A DNA stretch of 64,000 nt, taken from contig JADJFX010000003.1 in assembly GCA_016708345.1 (NCBI GenBank), forward strand, positions 310,001 through 374,000, read 5' to 3'. A model generated the notes under the pieces. That model saw only the letters and a list, made by a program, of their open reading frames with translations. It made no database searches and was not told the origin of the DNA. The first letter of the stretch is position 1; every line of letters starts with the position of its first letter. Of this stretch, positions 40,601 through 48,416 are shown in pieces. This stretch comes from Candidatus Rhodoferax bjergmarkensis (GTDB lineage Bacteria > Pseudomonadota > Gammaproteobacteria > Burkholderiales > Burkholderiaceae_C). Both the position numbers and the translations under genes were made by a program.

Positions 40601-41148
40601 GCATTGAGCTGACCTTGCGCAATGCATTGGAGCCCTGGCATGTGATGGGCGAAGAGGGTGCACCGGGTGGCACGGCGCGCTATGTGGACTCGTCATTGGA
40701 GCGCATGGAGGTGCGGGTGACCGGCCTCAATGAGAGTCGCTACGTGGTGACCTGCAATGGGCGTGCCTTGCCCCTGCAGTCGACTGGCACCCAAGGCGAG
40801 TATGTTGCCGGGGTGCGCTACAAGGCTTGGAACCCGCCCTCAAGCCTGCACCCCAGCATTGGCGTCGATGCCCCTTTGACTTTTGACATTGTGGACACTT
40901 GGCTCAAGCGCTCGCTCGGGGGGTGCCAGTATTTTGTGGCCCATCCCGGTGGATTGAACCCCGACACCTTTCCGGTCAACTCGTATGAGGCCGAGAGTCG
41001 GCGTCTGACTCGATTCAGCGTCCTCGGTCATACACCGGGCAAGCTGTATGTGCCGCCCGCCACGATTGACGTGGCCGGCAGTCGCGAATTCCCTTTTACG
41101 CTGGATTTGCGCCGCAGCAGGGGCGTGACGACAAAGGGGAAGGCGTGA
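37672..41148 (+). CDS. Large transglutaminase-like protein with C-terminal DUF2126 region
   Basis: An 1158-residue protein. The N-terminal bacterial transglutaminase-N domain (about 1-100) begins HAALTHVTHYKYDRLV. The transglutaminase core (about 150-270) has the Cys in GSGSCRDSAWLMVQLLRHCGLAARFVSGYL, the His in DLHAWCEVYLPGAGWVGLDAT and the following Asp. The rest (about 300-1150) is DUF2126. These proteins occur next to circularly permuted ATP-grasp and alpha-E proteins in a gene set proposed, from comparative genomics of amidoligases, to make or process an unknown peptide. ATG 37672 is preceded by AAAGGGGAAAA. The next gene follows after 28 bases, so the two are co-transcribed. Confidence 0.88.
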   Translation: MSIHAALTHVTHYKYDRLVTLGPQVIRLRPAPHCRSKIISYSLKVEPADHYLNWQQDPFSNYQGRLVFEKKAREFKVTVDLIVEMAVYNPFDFFLEPAAEKYPFKYDNLLKQELAPYLAAEHLTKRLRSCLARIDRRRQRTIDFLVDVNQMVHHDISYLIRMEPGVQTPDETLKLGSGSCRDSAWLMVQLLRHCGLAARFVSGYLIQLRPDVKSLDGPSGTDVDFTDLHAWCEVYLPGAGWVGLDATSGLLAGEGHIPLACTPQPSGAAPIEGGVDKCEVEFAHHMAVTRIYESPRVTKPYTEAQWADVMALGHAVDKELVAGDVRLTMGGEPTFVAVSDRDAPEWNTDALGPTKRGFATELVHKLRSEYGAGGFLHFGQGKWYPGEQLPRWALNIYWRADGQPVWANRALFADERTATHYTSEDARRFTHTLAGKLGVSNAFIQSAYEDMWYYQWRERRLPTNVDPLDSKAGDEMERARLHRVFKQKLDAVVGYVLPIKVADGASSECPRWVSGSWFLRDERMYLMPGDSPMGLRLPLDSLPWVSEADFPHLVAQDPSTARPSLPLRDAMAARFELVGLAVVRKMQIPGQPDASKLAASAQSAVQTEPTHFARVPAKHESAAWVTRTALCVEVRDPRRASGPKAEAVGQASGVMYVFMPPLEKLEHYLDLLCAIEATAQELGVTLVLEGYPPPRDPRLKLLQVTPDPGVIEVNIHPVTNWDDLVKNTEFLYNAAFESRLSAEKFMKDGRHTGTGGGNHFVMGGATPADSPFLRKPEMLASLLLYWHNHPSLSYLFSGLFVGPTSQAPRVDEARNDQLYELEIAIEQIYKNREVHGQSMPPWLVDRSLRNILIDATGNTHRSEFSIDKMYSPDSATGRLGLLELRAFEMPPHPRMSVVQQLLLRALVARFWKEPYKAPATRWGTTLHDRFMLPTFIKMDFDDVVSELRSAGYAFDTSWFAPHYEFRFPLVGSVQSAGIELTLRNALEPWHVMGEEGAPGGTARYVDSSLERMEVRVTGLNESRYVVTCNGRALPLQSTGTQGEYVAGVRYKAWNPPSSLHPSIGVDAPLTFDIVDTWLKRSLGGCQYFVAHPGGLNPDTFPVNSYEAESRRLTRFSVLGHTPGKLYVPPATIDVAGSREFPFTLDLRRSRGVTTKGKA

Positions 41149-41176
41149 GACGGGTGGCAATGCCATACTTCACGGC

Positions 41177-43879
41177 ATGAACGATGCAAACCACTTTTCT
41201 GAAAGCGCCGACTTGACGCGGCCACCCACCATGCATGCTGTCGCGCTGGACTGCAAGGCTGGCGCAGGCCATTTTGACGAACTGCGTGGTGGATTGATCG
41301 CGCCAGCAGACCAACAGGAAGCAGATGCTTCAAAAATGATAGCTGATAGCGCACGATTGACGGGCGCATGGGGCCAATTTTTCTCTTATTTGAAGCATGA
41401 TCGCGCGGCCGACCTGAACCGGCGCGAAGCCAGCCTGAAGCGTCAAATTCTGGACAACGGCGTGAGCTACAACGTTTTTGCCGACGCAGGGGGCCCGCAG
41501 CGACCTTGGTCGCTGGACCTGTTTCCGCTCATCATCGAGCCTGAGAGCTGGCAGCAGATTGAGGCCGGTGTGACGCAGCGTATGCGCCTGCATGAGCGTG
41601 TCATGGCCGATGTTTATGGCCCGCAGCAATTGCTGGCGCTGGGGCTGTTGCCGCCCGCCCTGGTGCATGGCCACCCTGGTTACCTGCGGCCCATGCACGG
41701 TGTGAAGCCGGTGGGCGGAACCCATCTGCATGTTGCTGCCTTTGATCTGGCGCGTGGGCCCGATGGGCAGTGGTGGGTGGTCAGCCAGCGTTTTCAGGCC
41801 CCCTCGGGGCTGGGTTATCTGCTGGAAAACCGCTTGGCCATCTCAGGGCAGTTTCCCGAGGCATTTCGTTCCATGCACGTGCAGCGCCTGGCGGCTACCT
41901 ACCGAGCCCTGATGGACAGCCTCAGACAAATGAGTCCGGCTGGCGTGGACTCCCATCTGGCGCTGCTCACACCCGGCCCCTACAACGAAACCTATTTCGA
42001 GCATGCCTACCTGGCGCGATATCTGGGGTTGACCCTGGTCCAGGGCAGTGACCTGATCGTGCGCGATGAGCGTCTGTTCCTCAAAACCCTCAAAGGCCTC
42101 GTACCCATCCATGGTCTGCTCAAGCGAGTGGACGACCAGTACCTTGATCCATTGGAACTGCGACCGGACTCAACTCTGGGCGTGCCGGGGTTGCTGCAGG
42201 CGATCCGCTCTGGCAACGTGCTGGTGGCCAATGCGCCGGGTTCCGCCTTTCTGGAGTCGCCCGCGCTGCTGGGGTTCTTGCCGGCCTTGTCGGAACATTT
42301 GCTGGGGGAGTCGCTGCAATTGCCATCCCTGCCGACCTGGTGGTGTGGCGAGCGTTCCGCCCAGGAGGATGCTTTGCCTCGCTTGCGTGAGCTGGCCATC
42401 AAGCCGACCTATCCCGGCTCGCCGGTGCATGGCAGTTTTGATTCCGTGATGGGGCGATCACTTTCAGAGCGCGAGCTCGACGAATGGGCTGGCCGCATAG
42501 TGCGCCAAGGTGAGGAGCACTCGATGCAGGCCTATGTGCCGATATCGCAAATGCCCACCTGGCAGTCATCCCAAGCTGACATAGCGGGCGACGCGGCAAG
42601 CGGTTTGATGGTGCCGCGCTCGGTGATCCTGCGCGCCTTTGCCGTTTCCGACGGCGTCCAGTCCTGGCGTGTGTTGCCGGGGGGGCTGGCACGAGTGGCC
42701 GGAGCTGCGGTGGACATTTCCTCCATGCAGCGCGGGGGCAGCAGTGCCGATGTCTGGGTGCTGACCCGGGGCGAGGTGGACGCGACAACACTTTTGCAGC
42801 CCCACATCACGCCGGCCATCGTGGCGCAGCGCAAACGCATGGTGACCAGCCGGGCCGCCGAAAATCTTTATTGGCTCGGACGTTATTCCGAGCGCACCGA
42901 AAATACCATTCGGCTGGCCCGCCTGACGCTGGAGTGCCTCAGTGGTGAGGACCAATCCTCCTCCCCCTTGCTCGACTGGCTCAGCGAGCTGGCCGTGGAA
43001 AACACGCTGGTGCTGCCCACCGTGCCGTCGGCGCAGCAGGCGCGGCGGGTTTTTGAACGATCCCTGATTGCCAGTCTGGCCAGTGCGGATGGCGCTACCA
43101 GCGTGGGCTACAACCTGCGCGCCCTCAAAATGACAGCCTCGAACGTGCGAGAGCGTTTCTCGCAGGAGCACTGGCGCGTGATCCTGCAGGCTGAAGATGA
43201 GTTTTTTTCGCGCTGCGGCGAAGCGTCCATTCGGGAGGATTTTTCGTCACTGGAAGCCCTTCGGGTACTTAAAAGTGCCAGCACACACATGGCTGCTATT
43301 ACCGGTGCCCAGACCGATCGTATGACCCGTGATGACGGCTGGCGCTTGCTGAGTATTGGTCGCCATATTGAACGTCTGAGTTTCCTGGCACCATCATTGA
43401 TGAGCGGCTTCAAGACCGGTGTGGTACACACCGGCGGTGGCTTTGACGCCATGCTGGAGTTGTTTGACAGCATCATCACGTTTCACGCGTTGTACCAGCA
43501 AAGCCGCGACCTGCCGGCCTTGCTCGATCTGCTGGTGCTGGACCGTGACAATCCGCGCTCGCTGGCCTGGGTGGCGCACACGCTGCGCGGGCGCCTGGCC
43601 AAGCTTGCAGGCAGCGAGCCCGGTGTGCTAAGTGCCCTGTCCTACCGGGTGCCTGACATCACCGGCACCTGGAGTCTGGCGCAACTGTGTGAAACACAAG
43701 CCGTGGCTGCGCCTATCGGCCATGTACCTGGCTTGCAGGGTGCGCAAGGCCCGGGTTACTACTTTGAATTGAACGCTTTGCTGCTGCAGTGCGTGAGTTC
43801 AGCGCACAAAATTTCAGAGGAAATCAGCGCCACCTACTTCACCCACTCGCAAGACACCAAACAGAGCCTGGGCACCTGA
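41177..43879 (+). CDS. Fusion of circularly permuted ATP-grasp (DUF404/407) and alpha-E (DUF403) domains
   Basis: A 900-residue protein. Residues about 75-540 are a circularly permuted ATP-grasp domain of the type-1 family, recognisable by WSLDLFPLII, LRPMHGVKPVGGTHLHVAAFDLARGPDGQWWVV, LLTPGPYNETYFEHAYLARYLG and LEL-RPDSTLGVPGLLQAIRSG. Residues about 555-890 are the helical alpha-E domain (AAENLYWLGRYSERTENTIRLARLTLE). In the neighbouring operon the same two domains are separate genes. ATP-grasp enzymes of this kind are predicted to form amide bonds, but their substrates are unknown. A dispersed repeat (41328-41396) is translated within the N-terminal part. The stop overlaps the next start as TGATG. 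Confidence 0.88.
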   Translation: MNDANHFSESADLTRPPTMHAVALDCKAGAGHFDELRGGLIAPADQQEADASKMIADSARLTGAWGQFFSYLKHDRAADLNRREASLKRQILDNGVSYNVFADAGGPQRPWSLDLFPLIIEPESWQQIEAGVTQRMRLHERVMADVYGPQQLLALGLLPPALVHGHPGYLRPMHGVKPVGGTHLHVAAFDLARGPDGQWWVVSQRFQAPSGLGYLLENRLAISGQFPEAFRSMHVQRLAATYRALMDSLRQMSPAGVDSHLALLTPGPYNETYFEHAYLARYLGLTLVQGSDLIVRDERLFLKTLKGLVPIHGLLKRVDDQYLDPLELRPDSTLGVPGLLQAIRSGNVLVANAPGSAFLESPALLGFLPALSEHLLGESLQLPSLPTWWCGERSAQEDALPRLRELAIKPTYPGSPVHGSFDSVMGRSLSERELDEWAGRIVRQGEEHSMQAYVPISQMPTWQSSQADIAGDAASGLMVPRSVILRAFAVSDGVQSWRVLPGGLARVAGAAVDISSMQRGGSSADVWVLTRGEVDATTLLQPHITPAIVAQRKRMVTSRAAENLYWLGRYSERTENTIRLARLTLECLSGEDQSSSPLLDWLSELAVENTLVLPTVPSAQQARRVFERSLIASLASADGATSVGYNLRALKMTASNVRERFSQEHWRVILQAEDEFFSRCGEASIREDFSSLEALRVLKSASTHMAAITGAQTDRMTRDDGWRLLSIGRHIERLSFLAPSLMSGFKTGVVHTGGGFDAMLELFDSIITFHALYQQSRDLPALLDLLVLDRDNPRSLAWVAHTLRGRLAKLAGSEPGVLSALSYRVPDITGTWSLAQLCETQAVAAPIGHVPGLQGAQGPGYYFELNALLLQCVSSAHKISEEISATYFTHSQDTKQSLGT
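41328..41396 (+). repeat. Dispersed repeat inside the ATP-grasp/alpha-E gene
   Basis: Contains CAAAAATGATAGCTGATAGCGC, split here for length, then GACGGGCGC and a T-rich end. This is the same order of motifs as in gspD and in the aquaporin gene. It is in frame and adds about 23 residues near the N-terminus of the protein. Confidence 0.65.
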
Positions 43880-44831
43880 TGAAGCTGCAAGTCACCCACG
43901 AAACACGCTACGACTATGAGCCGCCGGTGGAAACGGCGCAACACATGGTTTTTTTGCAACCGCTGCACACGCCGCAACAGCAGCTTCTGAGTCATCAGCT
44001 GGACATCCGACCAACCCCCGAAAAAGTCAGCCATTCGGTCGATGTGTTTGGCAATGCACGCAGTTTTTTTCACTGCAAACCCCGCATAAACAATTGATAG
44101 TGCTGGCGCGCAGTGTGGTTTGCACCGAGGCCCTTGCACCGCTTGAGAGCCGTGTGAGCTGGGAACAAACCAGGGAACTGTTTCGCTACCAGCGTGGTAG
44201 CGCCTTTGATGAGGCTGCCGAGTTTGTTTTTGCCTCACCTTTTTGCCCACGGCATGCCGATTTTTTGGCGTATGCGCGGCCCAGCTTTGCACCAGGACGG
44301 GGCGTTTTGGAGGCGGCGCAGGATTTAATGCGTCGAATTCATGCCGATTTTGTCTACGAGAGCCACAGCACCGAGATCAACACTCCTGCACTCGAAGCGC
44401 TGGCCCGACGCAAAGGGGTGTGCCAGGATTTTGCCCACATCATGATTGCCTGCTTGCGCTCCATGGGGTTGGCTGCGCGGTATGTCAGCGGTTACCTGCT
44501 CACGCACCCTGCACCCGGCACCGTCAAACTCCAGGGCAGCGATGCGTCCCATGCCTGGTGCGCGGTCTGCGTTCCCGACTTTCCCCAAGGGGAGCGCTGG
44601 TGCGACCTCGATCCGACCAACAACCGCTGCGGTTGGCACTCGCCGGGCGAAGACTATGTGACGCTGGCCACCGGGCGCGATTTTGCCGATGTCTCGCCCA
44701 TACGGGGGGTTATTTACGGCGGCGGCAGCCACACCCTGACAGTCGGGGTGACCGTGGAGCCTGTGGCACAGGATGCCGCGGTGCAGGCAAACTTTCAGTC
44801 GCAGTCGCAGTCGCAGTCGCAGTCGCAGTGA
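43879..44831 (+). pseudogene. Small transglutaminase-like gene interrupted by a one-base frameshift
   Basis: The first frame (from ATG 43879) encodes the transglutaminase-N domain MKLQVTHETRYDYEPPVETA and stops at 44097. The second (open from about 44070 to 44831) encodes the catalytic domain with RKGVCQDFAHIMIACLRSMGLAARYVSGYL (Cys), DASHAWCAVCVP (His) and CDLDPTNN (Asp). Adding one T to the T7 run at 44064-44070 joins them smoothly, giving ARSFFSLQTPHKQL between the halves. All catalytic residues are otherwise intact, so this is either a fresh mutation, a slippage-dependent gene or a sequence error. The protein ends in a tail of Ser-Gln repeats. It is third in the operon, coupled to the ATP-grasp/alpha-E gene. 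Confidence 0.85.
44797..44829 (+). repeat. CAGTCG hexanucleotide microsatellite at the end of the small transglutaminase gene
   Basis: About five copies of CAGTCG immediately before the stop codon, encoding a Gln-Ser tail. A related, less perfect run (CAGTCG/CAATCC units) ends the ATP-grasp gene at about 46410-46445. Confidence 0.85.
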
Positions 44832-44876
44832 GCTTGACGCGCAGGCGGTACGCGCTTGCCAAACGGTGCGTGGAAA

Positions 44877-44892
44877 TGGCATTAATTTTGCT
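44877..44892 (+). promoter_or_regulatory. Candidate sigma-54 promoter of the second ATP-grasp operon
   Basis: TGGCATTAATTTTGCT fits TGGCAY-N5-TTGCT with exactly 10 bases between GG (44878-44879) and GC (44890-44891). It would start transcription near 44903, about 16 bases before the ATG at 44919, leaving a short leader that contains the Shine-Dalgarno AGGAGG. Confidence 0.65.
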
Positions 44893-44918
44893 AGTCTTGG
44901 TACAGGAGGAAAGGCACC

Positions 44919-46457
44919 ATGCAAAAGTTCGACGAGATGTACACCCAGTTGCCCTATGAATTTTTTTCTGACGGCGCACAAATCCGGGATCACTACAAAA
45001 TCTACGACCGCTGGTTGGCTCGCCAACCCGGCGACACCATGGCCAAGCGGCGCGAAGAAGCCGAGCTGATCTTTCGCCGCGTTGGCATCACCTTTGCGGT
45101 CTATGGCGAAAAAGATGAAGAAGGTGTGGGCAACGAGCGCCTGATCCCGTTTGACCTGATTCCTCGCATCATCCCCGCGCAGGAGTGGGCCAGCATGGAG
45201 CGCGGGCTGGTTCAGCGCGTCACGGCACTGAACCGTTTTATTCACGATGTGTACCACGACCAGGAGATCATCCGCGCCGGTGTGGTGCCGCGTGAGCAAA
45301 TTGAAGGCAATGCGCAGTTCCGCTCGGAAATGATGGGTATCAAGGTGCCCAACAACATCTACTCGCACATTTCAGGCATCGACATTGTGCGTGCGCCCAA
45401 CGCCAAAGGCGAGGGCGAATACTACGTGTTGGAAGACAACTTGCGCGTGCCCAGCGGCGTGAGCTACATGCTGGAAAACCGCAAGATGATGATGCGCCTG
45501 TTTCCGGCGCTGTTCAGCGCGCACCGGGTCGCGCCGGTCGCCCACTACCCTGATTTGTTGCTGGAAACCCTGCGCTCCTGCAGCCCGGCCACCACCGCCG
45601 AGCCCACCGTGGTGTTGCTGACCCCGGGCATGCACAACAGCGCCTACTACGAGCATGCCTTCCTGGCGCAGCAAATGGGCATCGAACTGGTGGAAGGCCA
45701 GGACTTGTTTGTCAAAGACGACTTTGTTTACATGCGCACCACGCGCGGCCCCAAACGCGTGGACGTCATCAGCCGCCGCCTTGACGACGATTTTCTCGAC
45801 CCCAGGGTGTTTCGTGCCAACTCCACCCTGGGCTGTCCGGGCTTGATGGACGTGTACCGCGCCGGCAACGTGACGATTTGCAATGCCGTGGGCACCGGCA
45901 TCGCCGATGACAAGTCCATCTACCCCTACGTGCCCAAGATGATCGAGTTCTACCTGGGCGAAAAACCGATTCTCAACAACGTGCCCACCTACATGTGCCG
46001 CAACCAGGACGACCTGGCCTACACGCTGGCGAACCTGAAAGACCTGGTGGTCAAGGAGGTGCACGGCGCCGGTGGTTACGGCATGCTGGTGGGGCCTGCA
46101 GCCACCAAGGCTGAAATTGAAGACTTTCGCAAGGTGCTGCTGGCCAACCCCAGTGGCTACATTTCGCAGCCAACGCTGAGCCTGTCGAGCTGCCCCACCT
46201 TTGTCGAAAGCGGCATTGCGCCGCGCCACATCGATCTGCGCCCCTTTGTGCTCAGTGGCAAGCGAGTGCAGATTGTGCCGGGCGGCCTGACCCGTGTGGC
46301 CTTGAAGGAAGGCTCCCTGGTGGTGAATTCCTCGCAGGGCGGAGGCACCAAGGACACCTGGGTGCTGGAAAGTGATGCCGAATCAGATGCGGCCGAGGCA
46401 ACTCAAACCCAGTCGCAATCCCAGTCCCAATCCCAGTCGCAATCGAAAAAGTCCTGA
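44919..46457 (+). CDS. Circularly permuted ATP-grasp protein, type 2
   Basis: A 512-residue protein. FAVYGEKDEEGVGNERLIPFDLIPRII (about residues 60-87), VPSGVSYMLENRKMM, VLLTPGMHNSAYYEHAFLAQQMG, LGCPGLMDVYRAGNVTICNAVG and VKEVHGAGGYGMLVGP are hallmarks of the CP_ATPgrasp_2 family (DUF404/DUF407). It is a paralogue of the N-terminal half of the fusion protein at 41177-43879. A predicted amide-forming enzyme of unknown substrate. A strong Shine-Dalgarno AGGAGG lies 9 bases upstream. The C-terminus is a Gln-Ser repeat tail ending SKKS. It is co-transcribed with the alpha-E gene 17 bases downstream. Confidence 0.9.
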   Translation: MQKFDEMYTQLPYEFFSDGAQIRDHYKIYDRWLARQPGDTMAKRREEAELIFRRVGITFAVYGEKDEEGVGNERLIPFDLIPRIIPAQEWASMERGLVQRVTALNRFIHDVYHDQEIIRAGVVPREQIEGNAQFRSEMMGIKVPNNIYSHISGIDIVRAPNAKGEGEYYVLEDNLRVPSGVSYMLENRKMMMRLFPALFSAHRVAPVAHYPDLLLETLRSCSPATTAEPTVVLLTPGMHNSAYYEHAFLAQQMGIELVEGQDLFVKDDFVYMRTTRGPKRVDVISRRLDDDFLDPRVFRANSTLGCPGLMDVYRAGNVTICNAVGTGIADDKSIYPYVPKMIEFYLGEKPILNNVPTYMCRNQDDLAYTLANLKDLVVKEVHGAGGYGMLVGPAATKAEIEDFRKVLLANPSGYISQPTLSLSSCPTFVESGIAPRHIDLRPFVLSGKRVQIVPGGLTRVALKEGSLVVNSSQGGGTKDTWVLESDAESDAAEATQTQSQSQSQSQSQSKKS

Positions 46458-46474
46458 TCGAGAGGAGCACTTTC

Positions 46475-47434
46475 ATGTTGTCACGCACCGCCGACCATCT
46501 GTTCTGGATGTCCCGCTACACCGAACGCGCCGAAAACACCGCCCGCATGCTCAATGTGAGCCACGAAACCTCGCTCTTACCCCAGTCGCACGCCGCCGCG
46601 CAACAGGGCTGGCAAGGCTTGCTGTCGATCAGCGAGCTGCTGCCCCAATACACAAAGCTGCATGGCGAGGTCACGGCGCAAGGGGTGATGGACTTCATGG
46701 TCAAGGACGAGTCCAACCCCTCGTCCATCGTCTCCTGTCTGGGGGCGGCCCGTGAAAATGCGCGCGCAGTTCGCGGTTCGTTGACCACCGAGGTGTGGGA
46801 AACGCTGAACCAGACCTGGCTGGAAATCAAGCGCATGCTGCGCGACGGCGAGTTTGAGCGAGACCCCGGGCAGTTCTTTGAATGGGTCAAGTTCCGCTCG
46901 CACCTCTCGCGCGGTGTCACCGTAGGCACCATGCTGATGGACGAAGCCTTTCATTTTTTGCGTCTGGGCACTTTTTTGGAGCGCGCCGACAACACGGCAC
47001 GTTTGTTGGACGTCAAATTTCACGCCGTTGAAAACGAGTTTTTTGGTTCCACCAACCATCGCATTCAGGAGTACGACTTTTACCACTGGAGCGCCGTCTT
47101 GCGCAGCGTGTCCGGCTTTGAGGTCTACCGCAAGGTGTACCGCGACGTGATCAAGCCCGAGCGGGTGGCCGAGCTCTTGATGCTGCGCGCTGACATGCCA
47201 CGCTCATTGCATGCCAGCATGAATGAAGTGCTCAGCAATCTGGCCATGGTGGGCAACGCCGAGACGGATGAATCTCATCGCCGCGCCGGCAAGTTGGCCG
47301 CCGAGCTGAAATTCGGCCGCATCGACGAGATTCTGGACACCGGGCTGCACGCCTACCTGATGCAGTTTCTGAACCGGGTCAATGAATTGGGCACGCTTAT
47401 CAGCCGGGAATTTTTGATTCCTGTAGAGGCCTGA
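46475..47434 (+). CDS. Alpha-E (DUF403) protein
   Basis: A 319-residue helical protein starting MLSRTADHLFWMSRYTERAENTARML, the classic alpha-E opening, with SFLERADNTARLL-like and DFYHWSAVLRSVSGFEVYRK segments further on. Alpha-E proteins occur almost always next to circularly permuted ATP-grasp and transglutaminase genes. Their molecular role is unknown. It corresponds to the C-terminal half of the fusion at 41177-43879. Shine-Dalgarno GAGAGGAG lies about 8 bases upstream. Last gene of this two-gene operon. A decayed gene-end region follows. Confidence 0.9.
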   Translation: MLSRTADHLFWMSRYTERAENTARMLNVSHETSLLPQSHAAAQQGWQGLLSISELLPQYTKLHGEVTAQGVMDFMVKDESNPSSIVSCLGAARENARAVRGSLTTEVWETLNQTWLEIKRMLRDGEFERDPGQFFEWVKFRSHLSRGVTVGTMLMDEAFHFLRLGTFLERADNTARLLDVKFHAVENEFFGSTNHRIQEYDFYHWSAVLRSVSGFEVYRKVYRDVIKPERVAELLMLRADMPRSLHASMNEVLSNLAMVGNAETDESHRRAGKLAAELKFGRIDEILDTGLHAYLMQFLNRVNELGTLISREFLIPVEA

Positions 47435-47451
47435 TTCTCCAAACTGTCGGT

Positions 47452-47499
47452 TCAAATCGCCAGCGGGTCCACATCAATCGCCCAGCCAATACTGCGCCG
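47452..47499 (-). pseudogene. 3'-terminal fragment of a priA gene
   Basis: The minus strand reads RRSIGWAIDVDPLAI and a stop. The intact priA at 59029-61176 ends WAIDVDPLAI, and the DNA around both stops is nearly identical over about 45 bases. Nothing else of priA is present here. Confidence 0.75.
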
Positions 47500-47699
47500 G
47501 CCCCAACCACGTGTTACCCACCAGCGGCACGGCGCGTTTCTCCAGCCCTTTGGGCGTGTACGACTTTCAAAAACGCAGCAGCCTCATTGAGGTGAGCGAG
47601 CAGGGCACCCAGACGCTGGGCCAGATTGCCAGCGTGCTGGCGCATGGCGAAGGCCTGCAAGCCCATGCGCGGGCGGCGGAGATGCGCTTGAAGGGTTGA
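47496..47699 (+). pseudogene. 3'-terminal fragment of a histidinol dehydrogenase gene, copy 1
   Basis: Reads AGPNHVLPTSGTARFSSPLG then VYDFQKRSSLIEVSEQGTQT to the stop, which is the C-terminal ~65 residues of betaproteobacterial HisD. There is no upstream part. It abuts the priA fragment head to head and is repeated at 48417-48588. Confidence 0.8.
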
Positions 47700-47735
47700 C
47701 CGGGCCTGGCGGATCCACGCGACGGCCGATCACTT
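47526..47735 (+). repeat. Direct repeat (hisD end), copy 1, left of a toxin-antitoxin pair
   Basis: From GGCACGGCGCGTTTCTCCAG to about 40 bases past the hisD stop (a shared CGATCACTT segment), this matches 48417-48632 at most positions. The two copies enclose the toxin-antitoxin genes. Confidence 0.8.
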
Positions 47736-47739
47736 TGCC

Positions 47740-48012
47740 TTACGGGTACTTCATTGCCGCATGCAGCACTTCAAGTGCCGTTACGGTGTCGAGCGATTGC
47801 TCAAGAATCACCACGTAGTTCGGATGCACCACCAGTTCCAAGGTACCTGCGACGCGGCCACGTCTGCGGGGAAAATTCGGGTCGGAAAGTCGGCTGACTT
47901 GGTCGTCAATATCCAGCCACAGATTGATCGCTGCGAGAGGGTTGTCATGTGCAATGTAGTCTTCTATAGCTTGCAGGCTTTCCCAGTACTGGGGCTTGCG
48001 CAGCACTTTCAT
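47740..48012 (-). CDS. ParE/RelE-type toxin
   Basis: A 90-residue basic protein with the ParE/RelE pattern: an N-terminal helix pair (ESLQAIEDYIAHDNPLAAINLWLDID), then beta strands RRRGRVAGTLELVV and YVVILEQSLDTVTALEVLHAA. Such toxins block gyrase or cleave mRNA on the ribosome, and this sequence does not decide which. The start overlaps the stop of the upstream antitoxin gene by four bases, the usual antitoxin-first operon. The pair lies between two copies of a hisD gene end. Confidence 0.85.
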   Translation of the reverse strand: MKVLRKPQYWESLQAIEDYIAHDNPLAAINLWLDIDDQVSRLSDPNFPRRRGRVAGTLELVVHPNYVVILEQSLDTVTALEVLHAAMKYP

Positions 48013-48284
48013 GTTTTGTCAGTCAGCGCTTTGCGTTGCGCCAGTTTTTGAGCTCGGATGGCATCCCACTCTGCGGGCTCAATGGCAGGGCGCGGGTCGG
48101 CCTGAGCGGCTTCTACCTTGGCTTTGAACCAAGTGTCGTACTCCACTATGTTGCGTAGCGAATCACGCACCAACTGGGACACCGTCGTCTCGTTGTGCAA
48201 TGCATACGATTTGAGCGCGAAATACTGTGACTTGGGCAGTTCAACATTCAGGCGCTGGGTGGGTTCTGGTGTTGTGTTTTTCAT
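48009..48284 (-). CDS. Ribbon-helix-helix-type antitoxin
   Basis: A 91-residue protein. The N-terminal QRLNVELPKSQYFALKSYAL followed by ETTVSQLVRDSL is a ribbon-helix-helix DNA-binding unit (beta strand, two helices). The acidic C-terminal part (EPAEWDAIRAQKLAQRK) would wrap the toxin. It should neutralise the ParE/RelE-like partner encoded directly downstream and autorepress the operon. Translationally coupled to the toxin by a four-base overlap. Confidence 0.82.
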   Translation of the reverse strand: MKNTTPEPTQRLNVELPKSQYFALKSYALHNETTVSQLVRDSLRNIVEYDTWFKAKVEAAQADPRPAIEPAEWDAIRAQKLAQRKALTDKT

Positions 48285-48416
48285 GGTGATTTGAGTAAAT
48301 GTTCAAAATATCATTATCAGTTTATTTTGTGCTGACGTCATGTTGATGCTCCATTTCATCAACGTCGGAACCAGAGGTGTACGACCTGGTGCTGCAAGTC
48401 GCACGCCCAACGGCGG

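Noticed and set aside
38206..40641. 811-codon minus-strand frame opposite the large transglutaminase gene
   Set aside because: Its sequence has no recognisable domain and is rich in His, Gln and Arg, while the plus strand encodes a complete transglutaminase/DUF2126 protein.
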